Assembly: GCA_902729315.2 (NCBI GenBank)
Contig: LR746274.1
Coordinates: 1,488,001-1,552,000, forward strand
Source: Spirodela intermedia
Taxonomy: Eukaryota > Streptophyta > Magnoliopsida > Alismatales > Araceae
DNA: 64,000 nt
Direction of reading: 5' to 3'
Positions 14,038 to 27,320 of this stretch are shown here, piece after piece (position 1 is the stretch's first letter; the number at the start of each line of letters is the position of its first letter). Both the position numbers and the translations under genes were made by a program. The notes beneath the pieces are model-generated. The model was not told the origin of the DNA. It made no database searches and saw only the letters and a program-made list of their open reading frames with translations.

Positions 14038-17000
14038 TTAGGCAGGGCTGGTAATAACCTTGAGGGAGTTGCCCTTCTCCTGGAGGCTGTCGAGGAGGCT
14101 GTCGAAGCTCTTCTTGAACGAGTCAACTCCCTCGAGCTCGAGCTTGTTGCCAACATCACTCCAATCGATCCCCAGCTTCTCAAGGGCGCTGTAGATGCCC
14201 TCGGCCTCTGATAAGTTTGCGTCAATGGTCCGCGAGACTGTGCCGTGGTCGATAAACGCTTGCAGTGCTTGATCGGGCATGGTCGACACCTGAAATGGGA
14301 TCGTTCTTTCCATCTTAAAGAACAAGAAGAAAAAAAAAAAAAAAAAAAAAAAAAAGATCCCTTTTGACAGCCAGAGGGTCAATTTACCGTGTCAGGGCCA
14401 ATAAGCGGGTCTACATAAAGGGTGTCGGGGTAGGCGGGGTTCTTCACGCTGGTTGAGGCCCACAGCAGCCTCTGTTTCTTTGCGCCCTTCTTAACGAGAG
14501 CTTCCCACCGGGGGCCAGAGAACTTCCTCTGGTAGAGCTTGAAGGCTAGCGCTGCCTGAGCCACCGCCGCCTGCGCCGATATGAGGCGATTAGGATCGGT
14601 GCCGCTTAGGTATGGTCCTGTGTTGGGTGGTATTGAGACAAACCTTTCCACGCAGGTTGAGAGCTTCAGGAGTCCCAATCTTCTCGAGCAGCTTGTCGAT
14701 CAGGGTATCTACCCGGCTTACAAAGAAGGATGCCACACTCGTGACCTTGGACAGGTCACTTAATCCACTGGCCTCAAGGCCATCAATGTAGGCGTCAATC
14801 ACTTCTTCATACCTCGCGAGAGAGAAGATGAGCTGCAAAATCACCCGCGATGAGGAATTATATCCGGAAACAGTATATTGGTTGACTTTTGGGTTCACTG
14901 TCAAATAGCGGAAAGGAGATCTGGACAAATATAGCATGCAACTGAGAAGAAAAAAAAAATAGATGCCTGTCGCTATGCATCTGGGTTAGCTACAAGAAAG
15001 AGGGAGCATAAAATGTGAGGAGAAGGAGATTAGAGAAGACATGAACTCACCGTTACATTGACGCTGATGCCAAGTGAAATAACTTCTTTGATTGAAGGAA
15101 CACATTCTGCTGTAGCGGGGATCTTTATGTATACATTTGGGCGGTCCACTACCTTGTGAAGCCACTTTGCAGCATCGATGGTCCCCTCAGTTTCACGGGC
15201 AAGTCTAGGAGAGACCTCAACAGACACATAGCCATCACCTGCATCGGTCTCATCATAGATTGACTCGAAAAGCTTGCATGCATCTTGAATGTCCTTAATC
15301 ACAAGTTCCCAGTATGCACTTTCGACATCTTTTCCTGCTAGTATGAGCTCCCTGAAACATCCAGGAACACCATGAATAAAAAGAATATGGACACACAGAG
15401 GAGCAACTAGGGCGAATGTATTTAATCGAGCATTTTATAAAGGAAATTCCGTAAACAAATGGATTCCAGTCGCATTCAATATCAAGAAACCAGCGCTTGC
15501 GTGTACTAAAAAGACTTCCTACCATGTCAACCCTTTGTGAACATGAACATGCATAAATCAAAATCCTATCTGTGTGCGTGTGCGTGAATAAGGTAGACAG
15601 GAAGGACACGCGGAAATGAAAAGATAATACGGGGGTCATTGCGAAGATAAGATTAAGAACGAATGAAGAGCTAAGAAAATCCTGTTTCTTTCTCAAATTA
15701 AGACCTTTAAACTAGGCAGGCAATCTTATGATAACGAGAAAGGATCTCAGAATACCTAAATTGGTCATCATAGGCATTTGACGATGAGATAGCTTTCTGA
15801 AAAATCTGCACCAAGAGAATCACATACACACATTCAGATACTGCTCCCAGCATTGCACATAGATAGAGCACAAGGGAATTCATATAGTTCAAGAGACCAG
15901 GAAGTAAAATCTTACAGTTGGATTGCTGGTGACTCCCCTAACGCCGCTACCTATCAATGGCAGCAAATCTGTGACCGGGCGGCAGAGATTGTCATACCAA
16001 GGCGATTGGCCCTCCTTTTTATACAGATCATGCAGCGATGTCTTCTTCAGTTGTGCCCCATTGCCGTCTGCCAGTGAAACTTTTACCCTGAAAAGAAAGG
16101 AAAAATTTAATGGTAGCAGAGAAAAGGAAGGAACGATCAATTAATCTCAAACAACAATCTATTTCAAGAATTTTGGATCTTGATAAGGGCATCCAAGTGG
16201 AAGGAAAGGAGAAATACAAAGACGCAGCCTCCTCACCATCAACTGCAGCATATAGACGTTGAAGAGGGAACTAGGAAGGCATTTCATACCCAAAAATTCA
16301 GCCCCTAAATGTTTGAATTTCGTAGACATCAAATCCTAGAAACTTGCCTCCTACACTACGAAGCACCAACAAAACATGAGATGAAAAATAAAATAACCCT
16401 ATCACACTTTCCCCAACTGGGCCCCTCAAACTGTCTTCACGTGATTATCAGTTTGCATGAAAACTGTAAAAATTGAGGATTGATACTGTAATGTTTTGAA
16501 ACGCAATTTATTCATGTTGGACAAAGTCATATCAAAGACTAAAATATTGTTTCATAGTCCACTATTGAAACAGTTTAAAACAAGATCAGCTGGTTTCACT
16601 GCATGAATCGTAAAAAACTGTTGGTACATTAGTTCGAGCACACTGATCAAGATAGCATCACAACAATTAACTGGTTTCAACGACACCTAATTGAGAAAAA
16701 TGATCAAGAGAGTTAGAGGCAAGAAGTAGGAGCACATCTTAACATGCACAACACAAACGAAAGTTCGAGCACAAGCACCACCCCCTCAACAGCAGAAGCG
16801 ACTTCAACGAGAAAAATGCAATAACTAACACAAAAGAAGCAGGAAATTTTCCATAAAATTCATACAGAAGAAAAATGCGGTAACTAATACGCAAGCAATT
16901 TCAGAAGAAATAGGTGACCAAAATTGGCCAGTATTCCGACTCAAGAAATTAAGATACTTCAAAAGTGTATCTAGACTAGACAATGATATATCTTAAGTCA

Positions 17001-17616
17001 ACACCAACCTATAGTTGATGGCGACGTGCATAACAAAAAAATTCCACAAGCAAAAAAGGAAAAAGATTTTGGAAACTGAAAGTCCCAACTGACGGATTAT
17101 ACGAGAGTTCAAGTAGATCTAAGGAAAAAGACGGAACACGACATGTCGACAGAAAAATCAAACGGATCGTGACGCAACAAAACGACAATAAAGGGGACAA
17201 CGCAGCGCCAATAAATAGATACTTTCATCCAAAGAGAATCATAGTCGAAAAACTCTATTCGGAAAAAGAGTCAGCTCGGTGATTCAGTTAACAGAGACTG
17301 CGAGCAACAATGTTTTGCGAACCATTTCCTCATCGCAAAGCATCATAACCATGTTTCGCGATCCCCCGCCGCCGCCGGCGACTAACGGGGAGGGAATAGG
17401 AAAGATAGCGAGGGAGAGAAAGACGTACGACAGCGGTCTCCTCCCGGGGCGGCCTCCGCAGACGGAGACGCTGAGAACCGGAACACGGCCTCTGATCGAA
17501 GACTCTCTCTGGAACCGGAAAGAGAGCTTCCCCTCGGAGCACAGTGCGGACGAAGACGACTTGGATGACACCGTAGCGGCGAAGGCGGAGCTTCCGAGCT
17601 TCGAAATTGAAGCCAT
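14038..17616 (-). CDS. TRA2: Transaldolase, plastid-targeted (TRA2/At5g13420 type), 7 exons
   Basis: Transfers a dihydroxyacetone unit between sedoheptulose-7-phosphate and glyceraldehyde-3-phosphate in the non-oxidative pentose phosphate pathway, most likely in plastids. Exons (transcription order): 17616-17429, 16087-15916, 15805-15756, 15351-15051, 14832-14644, 14570-14388, 14289-14038; total 1335 nt, 444 aa. The N-terminus [20 protein letters not shown] is Ser/Ala-rich and has basic residues further on, typical of a chloroplast transit peptide. The mature enzyme begins with the block [20 protein letters not shown] and GVTSNPTIFQKAIS. The Schiff-base lysine lies in NVYIKIPAT (about residue 213). 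The C-terminus contains [17 protein letters not shown]. The start at 17616 is the first ATG after the CT tract and gives the expected targeting peptide; a longer in-frame read upstream runs through the simple repeat and has no family support. A 26-base A run lies in intron 6. Confidence 0.95.
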
Positions 17617-17637
17617 TGAAGACACGACGAGAGTTAG

Positions 17638-17679
<42 letters not shown>
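17638..17679. repeat. (GA)n tract in transaldolase 5' leader
   Basis: An almost pure GA dinucleotide run lies 22 to 63 bp upstream of the transaldolase ATG, so on the coding strand it is a CT-rich leader. Tracts like this bind BPC/GAGA-type factors in plants and are common near transcription starts. The functional role here is inference. Confidence 0.8.
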
Positions 17680-17682
<3 letters not shown>

Positions 17683-18810
17683 CAGGATCTCTAGGGCTGG
17701 GTTCAATATATCCTGTTAAATGGTGACAGAGAAGAGAGAGTCGTTGTGCGCACGTGGCGATCGTAGACGTGTTTGATGGTTGGAGTGGCAAAATGGTCAA
17801 TTTACTGCCCTAGGCATTTTTAGGGTTAATTTGGAAGTCTAAATATCCGTTTTCTTATTGGCTGAAGTGAATTATGACGACACTAAAAAATAAAATTACG
17901 TCATAAAGAGGTCCGGCTGGGTAGGTGGAAGGGTCGGTGGTGGTCTGTCGTTTTGTGGCAGGCCTCGAAGAGGGGTTGTAGAATACCCTTTTTACCCCTC
18001 TCCGTGGAGACCGAACCTCTGATGTGAAGTTCCCGTTGTACTTGGTGACCAAACTCTTATCCTGACCAAAGGTTCTTGTACGCGTCACGGACAGTGAAGA
18101 ACCGCGCAGCGGGGTGGAGATATTTCTCGTCGGGGGTAAATGACGTCATAAATGATGTGGATCTTCGTTGAAGAGATGGTCCACGGATGTGACGTCAGCA
18201 AACGTCGTTTACCGTCCAGAAGGCGATGGCCGTTGATCAACAGAAGGGCTCAAGGACTCTACAGATGCCGGAGCGGCGGCCGTTCGTTTGGATCCCCCAA
18301 AGGTCAACGGTAGATGCCGTGAGGGACAGCTCCAGCCACCGCCGCCGCCGCCGCCGACGGCCGTCCGGAGAATTGATTGACGACGACCTTGGGCAGCGGC
18401 GTCTGTGTCGGAGAACCCGGTCAAACTCAAGTTTTCCAAGTTTATTCGGGATGCAGTGGATAAGAAACGGATTGGGATTATTGCAGTTTGACCGGCCCAG
18501 TTCTCCTTCTCTAAATGGGTCAGCGGCCCGATTTGGAAAAAAAAAGCTTCCAGCAGATTGATACCATGGTTCTTCTAGCACACGATCACAAGAAGAGGGG
18601 AGGAGGAAATTGAGAGATTGAAGCATGATCGGACAAATTAGCTCTGAAAAATGTATTCCTGCGACGACCCAATTGATTCAATCTCAAAAAGCATCGACCT
18701 TCAATCCGTGCAAGAATCTGAATTGCCAAGAACAGGACTCGAATCGCTCGAGAAATTTACAATTCTGAGGAGCCCGCCCGCCCGCCCGCCGCGACGAGGG
18801 ATGATGGCAG
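17680..18810. promoter_or_regulatory. Transaldolase upstream region / IRX10L downstream region
   Basis: No gene is supported. A G-box/ABRE-like CACGTGGC lies at 17751-17758, about 135 bp upstream of the transaldolase ATG. Two exact TGACGTCA palindromes lie at 18141-18148 and 18190-18197. The section 18226-18630 is GC-rich with a CCG run and open frames on both strands, but no recognisable protein. The last part, next to 18811, should hold the IRX10L 3' UTR. Confidence 0.5.
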
Positions 18811-21800
18811 CTACCAGGGCTTCAGATCGCCAACGGGGCCAGCGTTCCAGTCCAGGACCCGCTCACCAGGGCGCAGATAGGTGCTGCTATCGTGTGGCAG
18901 CTTCCTGGCGAGCCCGTTGAGGATCTGGTGAAAGGCGTCCCCGGGCTGGCCCGGCTGGGGGAAGAGCATGGCCTGCTTCATGGAGGGGTTGGCCAGCAAC
19001 CTCTGCTTCCTCAGCACGACCTCCTGCGGGATCGACGTGAGGATGGTGTCGAGCCGCGGCACGTCCTCCTCCGCCACGAAGACGCCAATCTCGTCCCACG
19101 GGATGGCGTCGGCGAAGGGCAGCACAATGTCGTCGGCGATGATGACCGGGATGCAGCCGAAGACCACCCCCTCGACCAGCCGAGGGCTCCACGGCGCCCA
19201 CCCGAGCGGGCACAGGCAGAAGACGGCCCGCTGCATGTCCTCGTAGTAGGTCGTCGGGTGCTCCGTGGATATGTCGAAGAGCGGGTTGTCCTTGAAGTTC
19301 TCCCACACCGACGCCCTCGCCCCCCTGCAGAGAACCCACAGTTAGAACAAGGGGAAAACCAGGGACAGCCCCCCGGCACGGCATCCGCCCCATGGTTGTG
19401 GGCTTGCCTGGCGTAGTATCCGCCCTCAGGATCGTTCCCGACGTCGTAGAACAGGCCGCGGAAGTAGACGAAGATCGAGCGGGGAGTGTCAGGGGGGATC
19501 AGATGGGCCTGCATCTTCTGGGGCGGCGCATAGGGTGGGATGATTATGGAGCCTTCCTTCAGGCAGACATGGTTCCGCTGCCCGAAAGTCTGCACCAGGG
19601 TGGCCCGCTGGAGCAAGGGGAGGATTCCTCGCTCGATCGCCTTCTCTTCCTATGGTGGGAAATGTCAGATATAGATTAGATAGCCATCAATCAAGATCAT
19701 GAGATGCTAAGCAGTTCTATTTCCATGCACGCAGCTGTTCTTCAATGAGACTGCGTCCAGCACAAAATCAGTTAATTACGATAATGAAATTAATATGCAC
19801 GAATTAAAACCCAGGAACTGATGATTTGACCGTGATCAAAGGAGACGAGAAACATGGAACATGGCTCGAAACTCTTTGCTAATGAGAAAACTGGGACAAA
19901 AATTAGAAGACGATCTTATTAAATGTGGGATGATAATTCTAAAAAAAAAGGATTTTTACCTGATAAACCCAATTCCCCAATGCCCAAAACGAGTATACTA
20001 GGCCAAAATCTGCTAACCAATCCAATGCAGGATGATAATTATGAAAAGAGAATTTCCCAACGACCAAAATCAGGTCTCTCATGAAAAGTGGGGCAACAGG
20101 TATAATAAACCAGACAAAACCCATTTATTGATGCCCGAAATAAGTGAAGCGGGGAAGAATTAGTTATCTCATTTTATGCAGCATAATAGCTACATTAAAT
20201 GGATTTTTACCTAATAAACGAAATTTCCAACAACCAAAACCAGTTATCTAAATTGAATGAACAATAACAGCGGGTTCACACGGGAGAAACCCACTTGCCG
20301 AGATCAGTCATCTCATTTTACAAGGGATGGTAATTATGAGAAATGGGCTTTTTACCTGGTAATGGAAGCAGGCGGCAAAGTCATGTGGCACGACGAAGAA
20401 GTGGTCGGCACCTTCAGTCCTGTTCCAGTAGGGCCATCTGGAGGAGATGAGCTGGATGGCACTTCTTATCATCCTCGGGGACTTGAAGGGCAGAGGGAGC
20501 CCATTGGGGGTCAGGTCACAGGTGGAGTAGACCGGGGTGTAGAACCAGTCAGCCTCCTCAGGGTTGAGAGTCCGAACGGGGCTGGACAGGAGGAACCGGT
20601 GCATGAAGATCTCTGCCGCAAACATGTGAGTAAGGCACCTGGAGTCCTTCTGCAAGATTTTCTTGTTGTATTTACTGGGCAGCTCGTATACAAAGACCTT
20701 CAGCCTTCCAATGGGATCATCCTCCAACACGTCACCAGCACTCCCTGCAGTGAGAACAATCGTCACACCCAAGACCCAGGTGGGGTTTTCGCCAATGAAC
20801 TCGCGGGAACCAGGGGAAAACTACCGGATGTGAAGATTAAACAGAAATTAATCATAAGAAGGACAGAAGTTGCAGAAATTAATCATTTAAAAATTAGTAT
20901 ACATAAAGAAGGTGGTTTGTTTAATGGAGAATATGGGGGATTTCAGTTTCAGGTAAGAACATGGGATCTCAATCCCATCTAGAAGATGATACAAACGAGA
21001 AGTCTGAACTGGATGAAATGGGTACTTATTATCCAAGAACAGTTCAGAGATTATGATCCCATAAACCTATGTGGATGGGTGTTAGAGCCCAGAGACTTGA
21101 ACTCAATCTCTCCGGAAAAATTTTGAAGGATACTTACCACGGTTTAGCGGGTTTTATTTCATCCAAGTTCATAAAACCGCTGTTCCAAGCAGATTTTTCA
21201 ACTCAGTTGAGTAAAATATTTCCAACTCCTGGGCACAAGTGGTGAACCGGCGCAGCTAGTAGGAATTCAATGACCCAAGCCATAAGAAGAATAAGACAGA
21301 GGCTAGAATATTGGCTAGTAAGCGGAGATCTGATCCAGAAGAAAAGCCGGTCCATTAGCTCTAGATTTCATGAAATTTCTGGAACTGAATCAGAATTTGA
21401 TGCCGAGTAGGTGCTTCACTTTTTTTTTTTCCTCCACAGCGGAAATTTTCTAGGGTTCTTCGTGGGAAGCTTTCCTCTACGTGATTAAATGTATCACATT
21501 AATTTATCGTGCCACGCAGAGACAGATCCAGGATTTCCTATTCTCGGAGCAATGCAAAAAAGCGTGTGTGAGAGAGAAAGATAGAGATGTTTGGCGACAA
21601 ATTTCCTATAAAAGGTTCATAATTCCCACATGTCGGGATTCGGCCTGAGCAGATCTGAGGGAACGATAGATGACTCAAGTGACCAACGGAAATGCCACAA
21701 AGGATACCTGAAATTCGCTCGGTCTGCTGAGTCTGATCGATCGCAACGGCGCCAATATTCAAGATAGCGAGAGCGATTACAAGGAAACAAGAAGCCCACA

Positions 21801-21813
21801 TCCCGTGACCCAT
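18811..21813 (-). CDS. IRX10L: Xylan beta-1,4-xylosyltransferase, IRX10/IRX10-L type (GT47 exostosin family), 4 exons
   Basis: Elongates the beta-1,4-xylan backbone in the Golgi together with IRX9/IRX14 proteins; needed for secondary wall xylan. Exons: 21813-21708, 20744-20356, 19649-19408, 19324-18811; 1251 nt, 416 aa, equal to the usual family length of about 415. The N-terminus from MGHGMWASC has one hydrophobic stretch (FLVIALAILNIGAVA) that fits a signal peptide or anchor. Family blocks: GDVLEDDPIGRLKVFVYELP, MFAAEIFMHRFLLSSPVRT, FFVVPHDFAACFHYQ, FGQRNHVCLKEGS, FYDVGNDPEGGYYARGA, CLCPLGWAPWSPRLVE, and the terminal GDLKPW. The start is the ATG at 21813; an upstream TTG codon in the same frame is not a likely start. 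Intron 3 (19407-19325) has a GC donor (GCAAGC) instead of GT; only this junction restores the conserved YYARGA. IRX10 and IRX10-L are too similar to separate by eye. Confidence 0.95.
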
Positions 21814-21831
21814 CTCCTCCCCTGCAACCAA

Positions 21832-22145
21832 ACCCCGGCTACCTGCCGCAAGGGGAGATCAAGGGAATGGAAGAATGGGGCGATGGATCAGCGCCTGCCC
21901 GTCCGGAGAGAGATGGAGAGAGAAAACGGGGGGGGTAGCCGGTGGATTGTTGGTGCAAGTGGGGCTGGTAGGATGGGAGATGGGAAGATTGGCAAGGGAT
22001 TTCTCAGGTTCCGCTCCCCCGGAATGCAGGGCCTTGCTTGAAGTCAAGGAGAAGAGGGTTAGGAGGTCGTACGGGATATCCGCTTGAAAGCTCTGGTCTT
22101 TCTGCTGGGTTCGATGGGCGGTCAACCTCACAGACACGGAGAAGG

Positions 22146-22193
<48 letters not shown>

Positions 22194-23226
22194 CTACTTT
22201 ATTCCAGCCAAGCGGAAGATTTCTTCAGCTGCAGACGATGATTGAACAGCAGCTGATTTCGGAAACACGTTTTTTTCCCATCACTTTTAAATCATTTATA
22301 TATACCCCGGCCCCTCTTCTCTCTCTCTCCTCCTTGCCTTCTTCTATAACCTTACTAAATCGTGGAGATCGTTGGCATACTTTGCATAATTGGTGACGTA
22401 AATACGTGATGAACCTGAGAGAAAATATAGTCAACGTAGCTGTTAGTGGACTATGTATACTTATTTAATTATTTTTCCCTAATTTTAGCTTCGAAAGTCA
22501 ACCTTGAATAAACCCAACTCCCATTCATCTCACAAATAGCTGAAATAGAACCCAACTTTTTTATGGTAAATTACTTTCCACAGTTTTTCAAATGTCGTAC
22601 GATATTAAAATTATGAAAAAAGATTGATAATAATGGATGCTCATTGCTAAAAATAGCCGATTTAATGGCATACTTGTGGTCTGAGATTTTTGAGCTTTAA
22701 AAATAGTAAAAAAAATACATTTTTAGGATATATTTGGAAAGGAGTTCATTTTAAAATGGCTACATCAATTAATTTATGTTGATGGAAAATAAATGATTTT
22801 TTTTTTTTAAGAAGTGGAATCATATCTGACCTCACCTCAATTAGCCTGGAAAATAGCTCCGGTATTAGATTCCATAAAAACCCACATATGCCTGGGATGA
22901 TGGTGGACAGCTGGTGGCGTGGAGTTGGTCCGAGGTGAAGGACGATGACGTCATTTTGTGTATAGACAGGGATATGGGCACGTGGCAATAGCCAAGCCCA
23001 AGAGGGAAATGGGCCAATGGCCCTTATCCATTACTAAAAAAGGAAACTACTCGTCCAAAGCATGATATCAAAGATTAGTTAAGCACCTTCCGCCACGTGG
23101 CTGCTGAGTGGGTTCGTTAAAGTGGGTCCCATGTGGTGTCGGTACAGATTATTACAAAGTTGGCGGACCACGTTTCTATGGAATGCATGGTTTCCATCTA
23201 CGAAATGCAGCAGCCTCCAAGTTCTA

Positions 23227-23266
<40 letters not shown>

Positions 23267-25670
23267 CCATGGCTTTGACTAACAATCAATTCTACTTTTA
23301 AGCAAAATGGCCTATGATTAACACATATACATGAGCTTTTTATTGATATGACAATGAAAAAATGATAATTTTTATAAGAAAATAAGAAAAAAAAGTCACA
23401 TATAGTAAAATATTAGGCCCATGACAGGTCTTACATATTCAAGATACAAGAAAATGAGCATAGAGCCTAGCTTACCTCTATTAGGGGACAACTCTACCCT
23501 TATGTGGGAGGGTTAACTCAGGTGCATATAATGGAGAAAATGCTCAATAACTATGTCAAAAGTAAACATTGAGACTTCCCCCTTGGGGGAGAAGGAAGGG
23601 AACTAATTATGAGAAGAGTCCAAGGAAAGCATAGCCTCTCACGCATCTCCACATGTTCTAGGGTTCTTGTGGAGCCCATACATTCAATAGTTATTCATTC
23701 TATCTTTGTTTTCATTCACATATCTACTCTTATCTAATTCGTAGGCAAGAGGGGGGCTAACCATAAAACAACCCAAAATGATATGGTGTAGCTTAACTCA
23801 ATATGATACTAGATATAAAGTCTCTAATAGAGGTTTGATAATAACTAGAGACTGATATTCATCAAATATCTAACTCTAGAAAGTCAAAGTTGCCTCATTC
23901 ATACTCTAAGAGAAGAGGATAAATCTACCAAACCTCTATAAGTAAACTAGGAAAAAATTCATGATTTAAAAGAAATAATGAAGGGTGCATCAAAGAATGA
24001 GGGCGAAGAATGAAAATGCAATAATGGGGAGAATATGGAGAAATGTGAAAGAAGTAGTTCCTTAGTTAGAGGTGGCTATAACTTTAAGATGCAAGGAGGA
24101 AGCTATCTCTCCCTTTTTTCACCTCCTCAACATCGATAATATTTCAGTCTGGTTGGAGAGATATCATAATTTTAACTCGAAAAAACTGTGAATTAGTATT
24201 ATATAAAATCCTATGAACATTATGTTTGAGAAGAATGAAACAACACAATATGATAGTTTATGCCCAAGTCAACACCTAAGAGCTAAGAGCTCAATTGACT
24301 TGACAACAAAAGAATTTGAATATGGGAGTGGTTATGCAAGTGAGATTGTCTTAGGATTGAACAAATATTTAGAAGAAAAAAAAGTGTGATGTTATATTCA
24401 TCAACATACCGTTCTTTTCATTTTGGTTGAAACTATTGAATTTGAATGTAGATATGCAAAAGAAAATCTATTTAAAAAATGTTTGTATATTATCTTTCGA
24501 TTTTTTTAATCAAAATCAGTGAATTTGATCAAAGAAATACTATGTAACTTGGCCATTCTAAATCATCTTATGAAGATGTTTGTTGTTGGCATAAACTACT
24601 TTTCAAACTATTTTATGTCAAAAATATCTTGGTTTGGGACTTTCATCGCTAAGAGTGAGCACAATATATATAAATGAGAATGGAAGAATGAGGAAAAGAA
24701 CAAGTAGATCTTGGGCAATCCAAGTATATAACTTGTTCTATAATCTAAATCCATGTTATAAAAAAATGAATAAATTGAATTTGATGCTCTCTTGGTTCCA
24801 AGGAGAAATCTCCAATGTAGGAATCTCCAATGTGTCTACAATGTAAGTAAAGACAAATTGAAAAATGCCATGTGTTTAGATGGGTATTAGAATTGTCAAG
24901 TTATCTAACTCAAACCCAATTAGTCACAATTGGAGTAGACCCATCTTTATAATCAAAACTTGTGTGAGTTGAGTCTTGGGCTCTATCATGTGAAAAATCA
25001 CCTCAACTATAGTATTGTCACTATTAATTGAGTAGCATCAACTTTGTAGAAATCATATGCATCAATTTTACATTAAAAATATGTATTAAAGTGAGTGGAA
25101 CACTTATTCTCTAATAGGAGGAAGTTCTTGAGATTACTTGCTCATCAGCTTCTAAGAAAAAGTTCTTGAGAGAATTTTAGGTGTGTATCCGTCATTTGGG
25201 AAAGTCTTATTATCAATAAGGTAGTCCTATTTTGGTTATTATACAAACAAGTATGTTATTATAAAGACAGGTTTTATTTACTCATTCTTAGTTGGTTTTG
25301 GTTGTGTTAGATCACATGATAACCTTAACATTGCATAAACAATGATGGTTGTTATGAGAATGATCTATGGATTAATTGAAGCTAATCATCTAGCCTGTTG
25401 CATAGGGCCACCACAATTTGTGCGTTTGAAGTAATACCCATCAATTGTCAAGATCACTATTCGATATTGCATACTCATCATAAGCTGCCCTCTATTGTTA
25501 GTCTCCCAAGCTTCAATTTAGACTATGAGCTTCTATATTAATCTATCTTTTTCCTCACCATTCTTGTTGTGCCTTCTATAATTTAGTCTTTCAACTGCAT
25601 GTATCTAATAGAGACATGTCTATCTAATTTTCAAAGATCTAAGAGCTTTTCATGACCCTCCTTAGAGAAG
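21832..25670. other. IRX10L upstream region and AT-rich intergenic DNA
   Basis: The part next to 21813 is the IRX10L leader and promoter, with a (CT)n tract at 22148-22191. A TGACGTCA at 22946-22953, a CACGTGGC at 22979-22986 and a GCCACGTGGC around 23092-23100 form a cluster of bZIP-type motifs 1.1 to 1.3 kb upstream of the IRX10L start. A (GA)n tract lies at 23228-23264. From about 23300 to 25670 the DNA is strongly AT-rich with no supported coding region; it probably derives from decayed repeats, but I cannot name a family. Confidence 0.5.
22148..22191. repeat. (CT)n simple repeat upstream of IRX10L
   Basis: A nearly perfect CT run of about 44 bp lies about 335 bp upstream of the IRX10L start codon. 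On the gene's own strand it reads GA. Confidence 0.85.
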
Positions 25671-25948
25671 TGTTAACTTTCCTCTAATTCCTTCATTTAT
25701 CAAAGAATGATAGACCTTCTCATAGAAGGAAAAAAAGAACTATTCACAACATATGAAGGAAAAAAATGACTTCAAAATTCATTTACATCGAGACAAAGGT
25801 TTGTTATTTATAATAGATCTATAAGAAATTCTAAGCATTGAGTCTTATATCTTGAGACATAGAAGTGATGGTCATGTGTTTCTATGAGTGAAACACGTGA
25901 TACACCTCACCACAACTACTAATGTAGTATTTACACTATATTTGAACA
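25671..25948 (-). repeat. 3' LTR of the copia element
   Basis: About 278 bp, aligned with the LTR at 30437-30731. The shared words include TCTAATTCCTTC, CAAAGAATGATA, TATTCACAACATATGA, CTTGAGACATA, CGTGATACACCTCAC and TAGTATTTACACTATATTT. Confidence 0.88.
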
Positions 25949-26087
25949 CTCTCCCTCAAGTTGGTGAGGGGATATCATCTATTCCTAGCTTGGAGAGTAC
26001 TTGTAATTGAATCACAGAGACACCTTTTGTCAGCAAATCAACTAATTGATGTTGAGTGGAGATGTAAAGAATGCATATTTCTTTAGA

Positions 26088-27320
26088 CTACAAGTTTTTC
26101 TTGATAAAGTGATGGCCTATCTCTACATATTTTGTGCAATCATGTTGAATAGGATTGTTTACAAGATTAATTGTAGATTTATTGTCACAATATAACTTCA
26201 CCCAAAGTAATTTACATATTTCATGTGCAAGGACCCTAGATTTTACTTTTACACAAGCGAACAACAACATTATATTTATTGTTGTGCCAAGTAATTAAAT
26301 TTCTTGTCATAAATATCATAAGAGCTGAAGTTGACCAACAATTTAAAGGCAAACCAGCATAGTTAGCATTAGTATGCATCTCAACTATTAGGCTACCACT
26401 ACATTTGAAGAGAATGCATTCTTTAGGGGTTCCCTTTAAGTAGTGTGACACTTGATATGCAGCATACAGATGAGATTCAATTGGTTGATACATGAATTGG
26501 CTTAAGAGACTAACTACATAAGAGATATCAAGTATAGTGTGTGTGAGATATATTAATCGTTTAATGCAATATTGATACATTTCTCGATCAATAGACTCCC
26601 CTTTACTAACACTAAGTTAGTAATTAGGATAAAGAGGGGTGCTAGCTAGTTTGTATGTAGACTTTCTAATATCCTTTAGAAGATATGCCCCATACTTTCA
26701 TTAAGAGATGAATATGACTTTAGAAGAATGAGCTACCTCAATGCCTATTAAATATTTAAGACAATTCAAAGTTCTGATATCAATTTTTTTGACAAGATAT
26801 TTGCTCAAATTTTTATGTTCAATGTCATAACTTCTAGTAATTATATATGTTGTCAACATAGACTAAGAGTATAGTAACTCTTCTTGATGAAGTATATTTA
26901 AAAAATAATGTGCAATCAATACTACTAAAATAATAATCAATTTTTCACATGATAATAGAAAATCTCTCAAACTATGTGTGTTAAGACTATTTCAGTCCAT
27001 ACAATGACTTTCTTAGTCTACAAACAATGTTAGATGATACATTTTTGTTATCACCAGATGAATAATACATATATACTTCATCAGTAAGATCCCCATGAAG
27101 AAAAGCATTCTTCACATCATATTTTTAGATATTTCAACTAAAAATAACAACCAATGATAAAATAATTTTGATTGTGTTCATTTTTACCACAAGAGAAAAA
27201 GTTTCATATTAGTCAATTTCATAAACTTATGTCTATCCTTTAGGTACAAGTATGGCCTTGTATCTTTTAATTGATCTGTTAGCATTACGTTTCATAGAAT
27301 AAACCCATTTATAGTCAATT
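26088..27320 (-). pseudogene. copia reverse transcriptase and RNase H remnants
   Basis: The block around 27060-27130 encodes [16 protein letters not shown], the reverse transcriptase motif. At 26236-26580 the reading includes KRLIYLTHTILDISYVVSLL and YLKGTP, and at 26088-26270 the RNase H block VKLYCDNKSTINLVNNPIQHD. Stops and frameshifts interrupt all of them. Confidence 0.85.

Noticed and set aside
17279-17719. Plus-strand frame over transaldolase exon 1 and its GA tract
   Set aside because: Antisense to the transit peptide and leader; the repeated RERE residues come from the GA tract.
18226-18626. GC-rich open frames on both strands between transaldolase and IRX10L
   Set aside because: Overlapping frames on both strands with low-complexity Arg/Gly runs from a CCG repeat; no recognisable domain.
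20257-20982. 241-codon open frame on the plus strand over IRX10L exon 2
   Set aside because: Antisense shadow of a strongly conserved GT47 exon.
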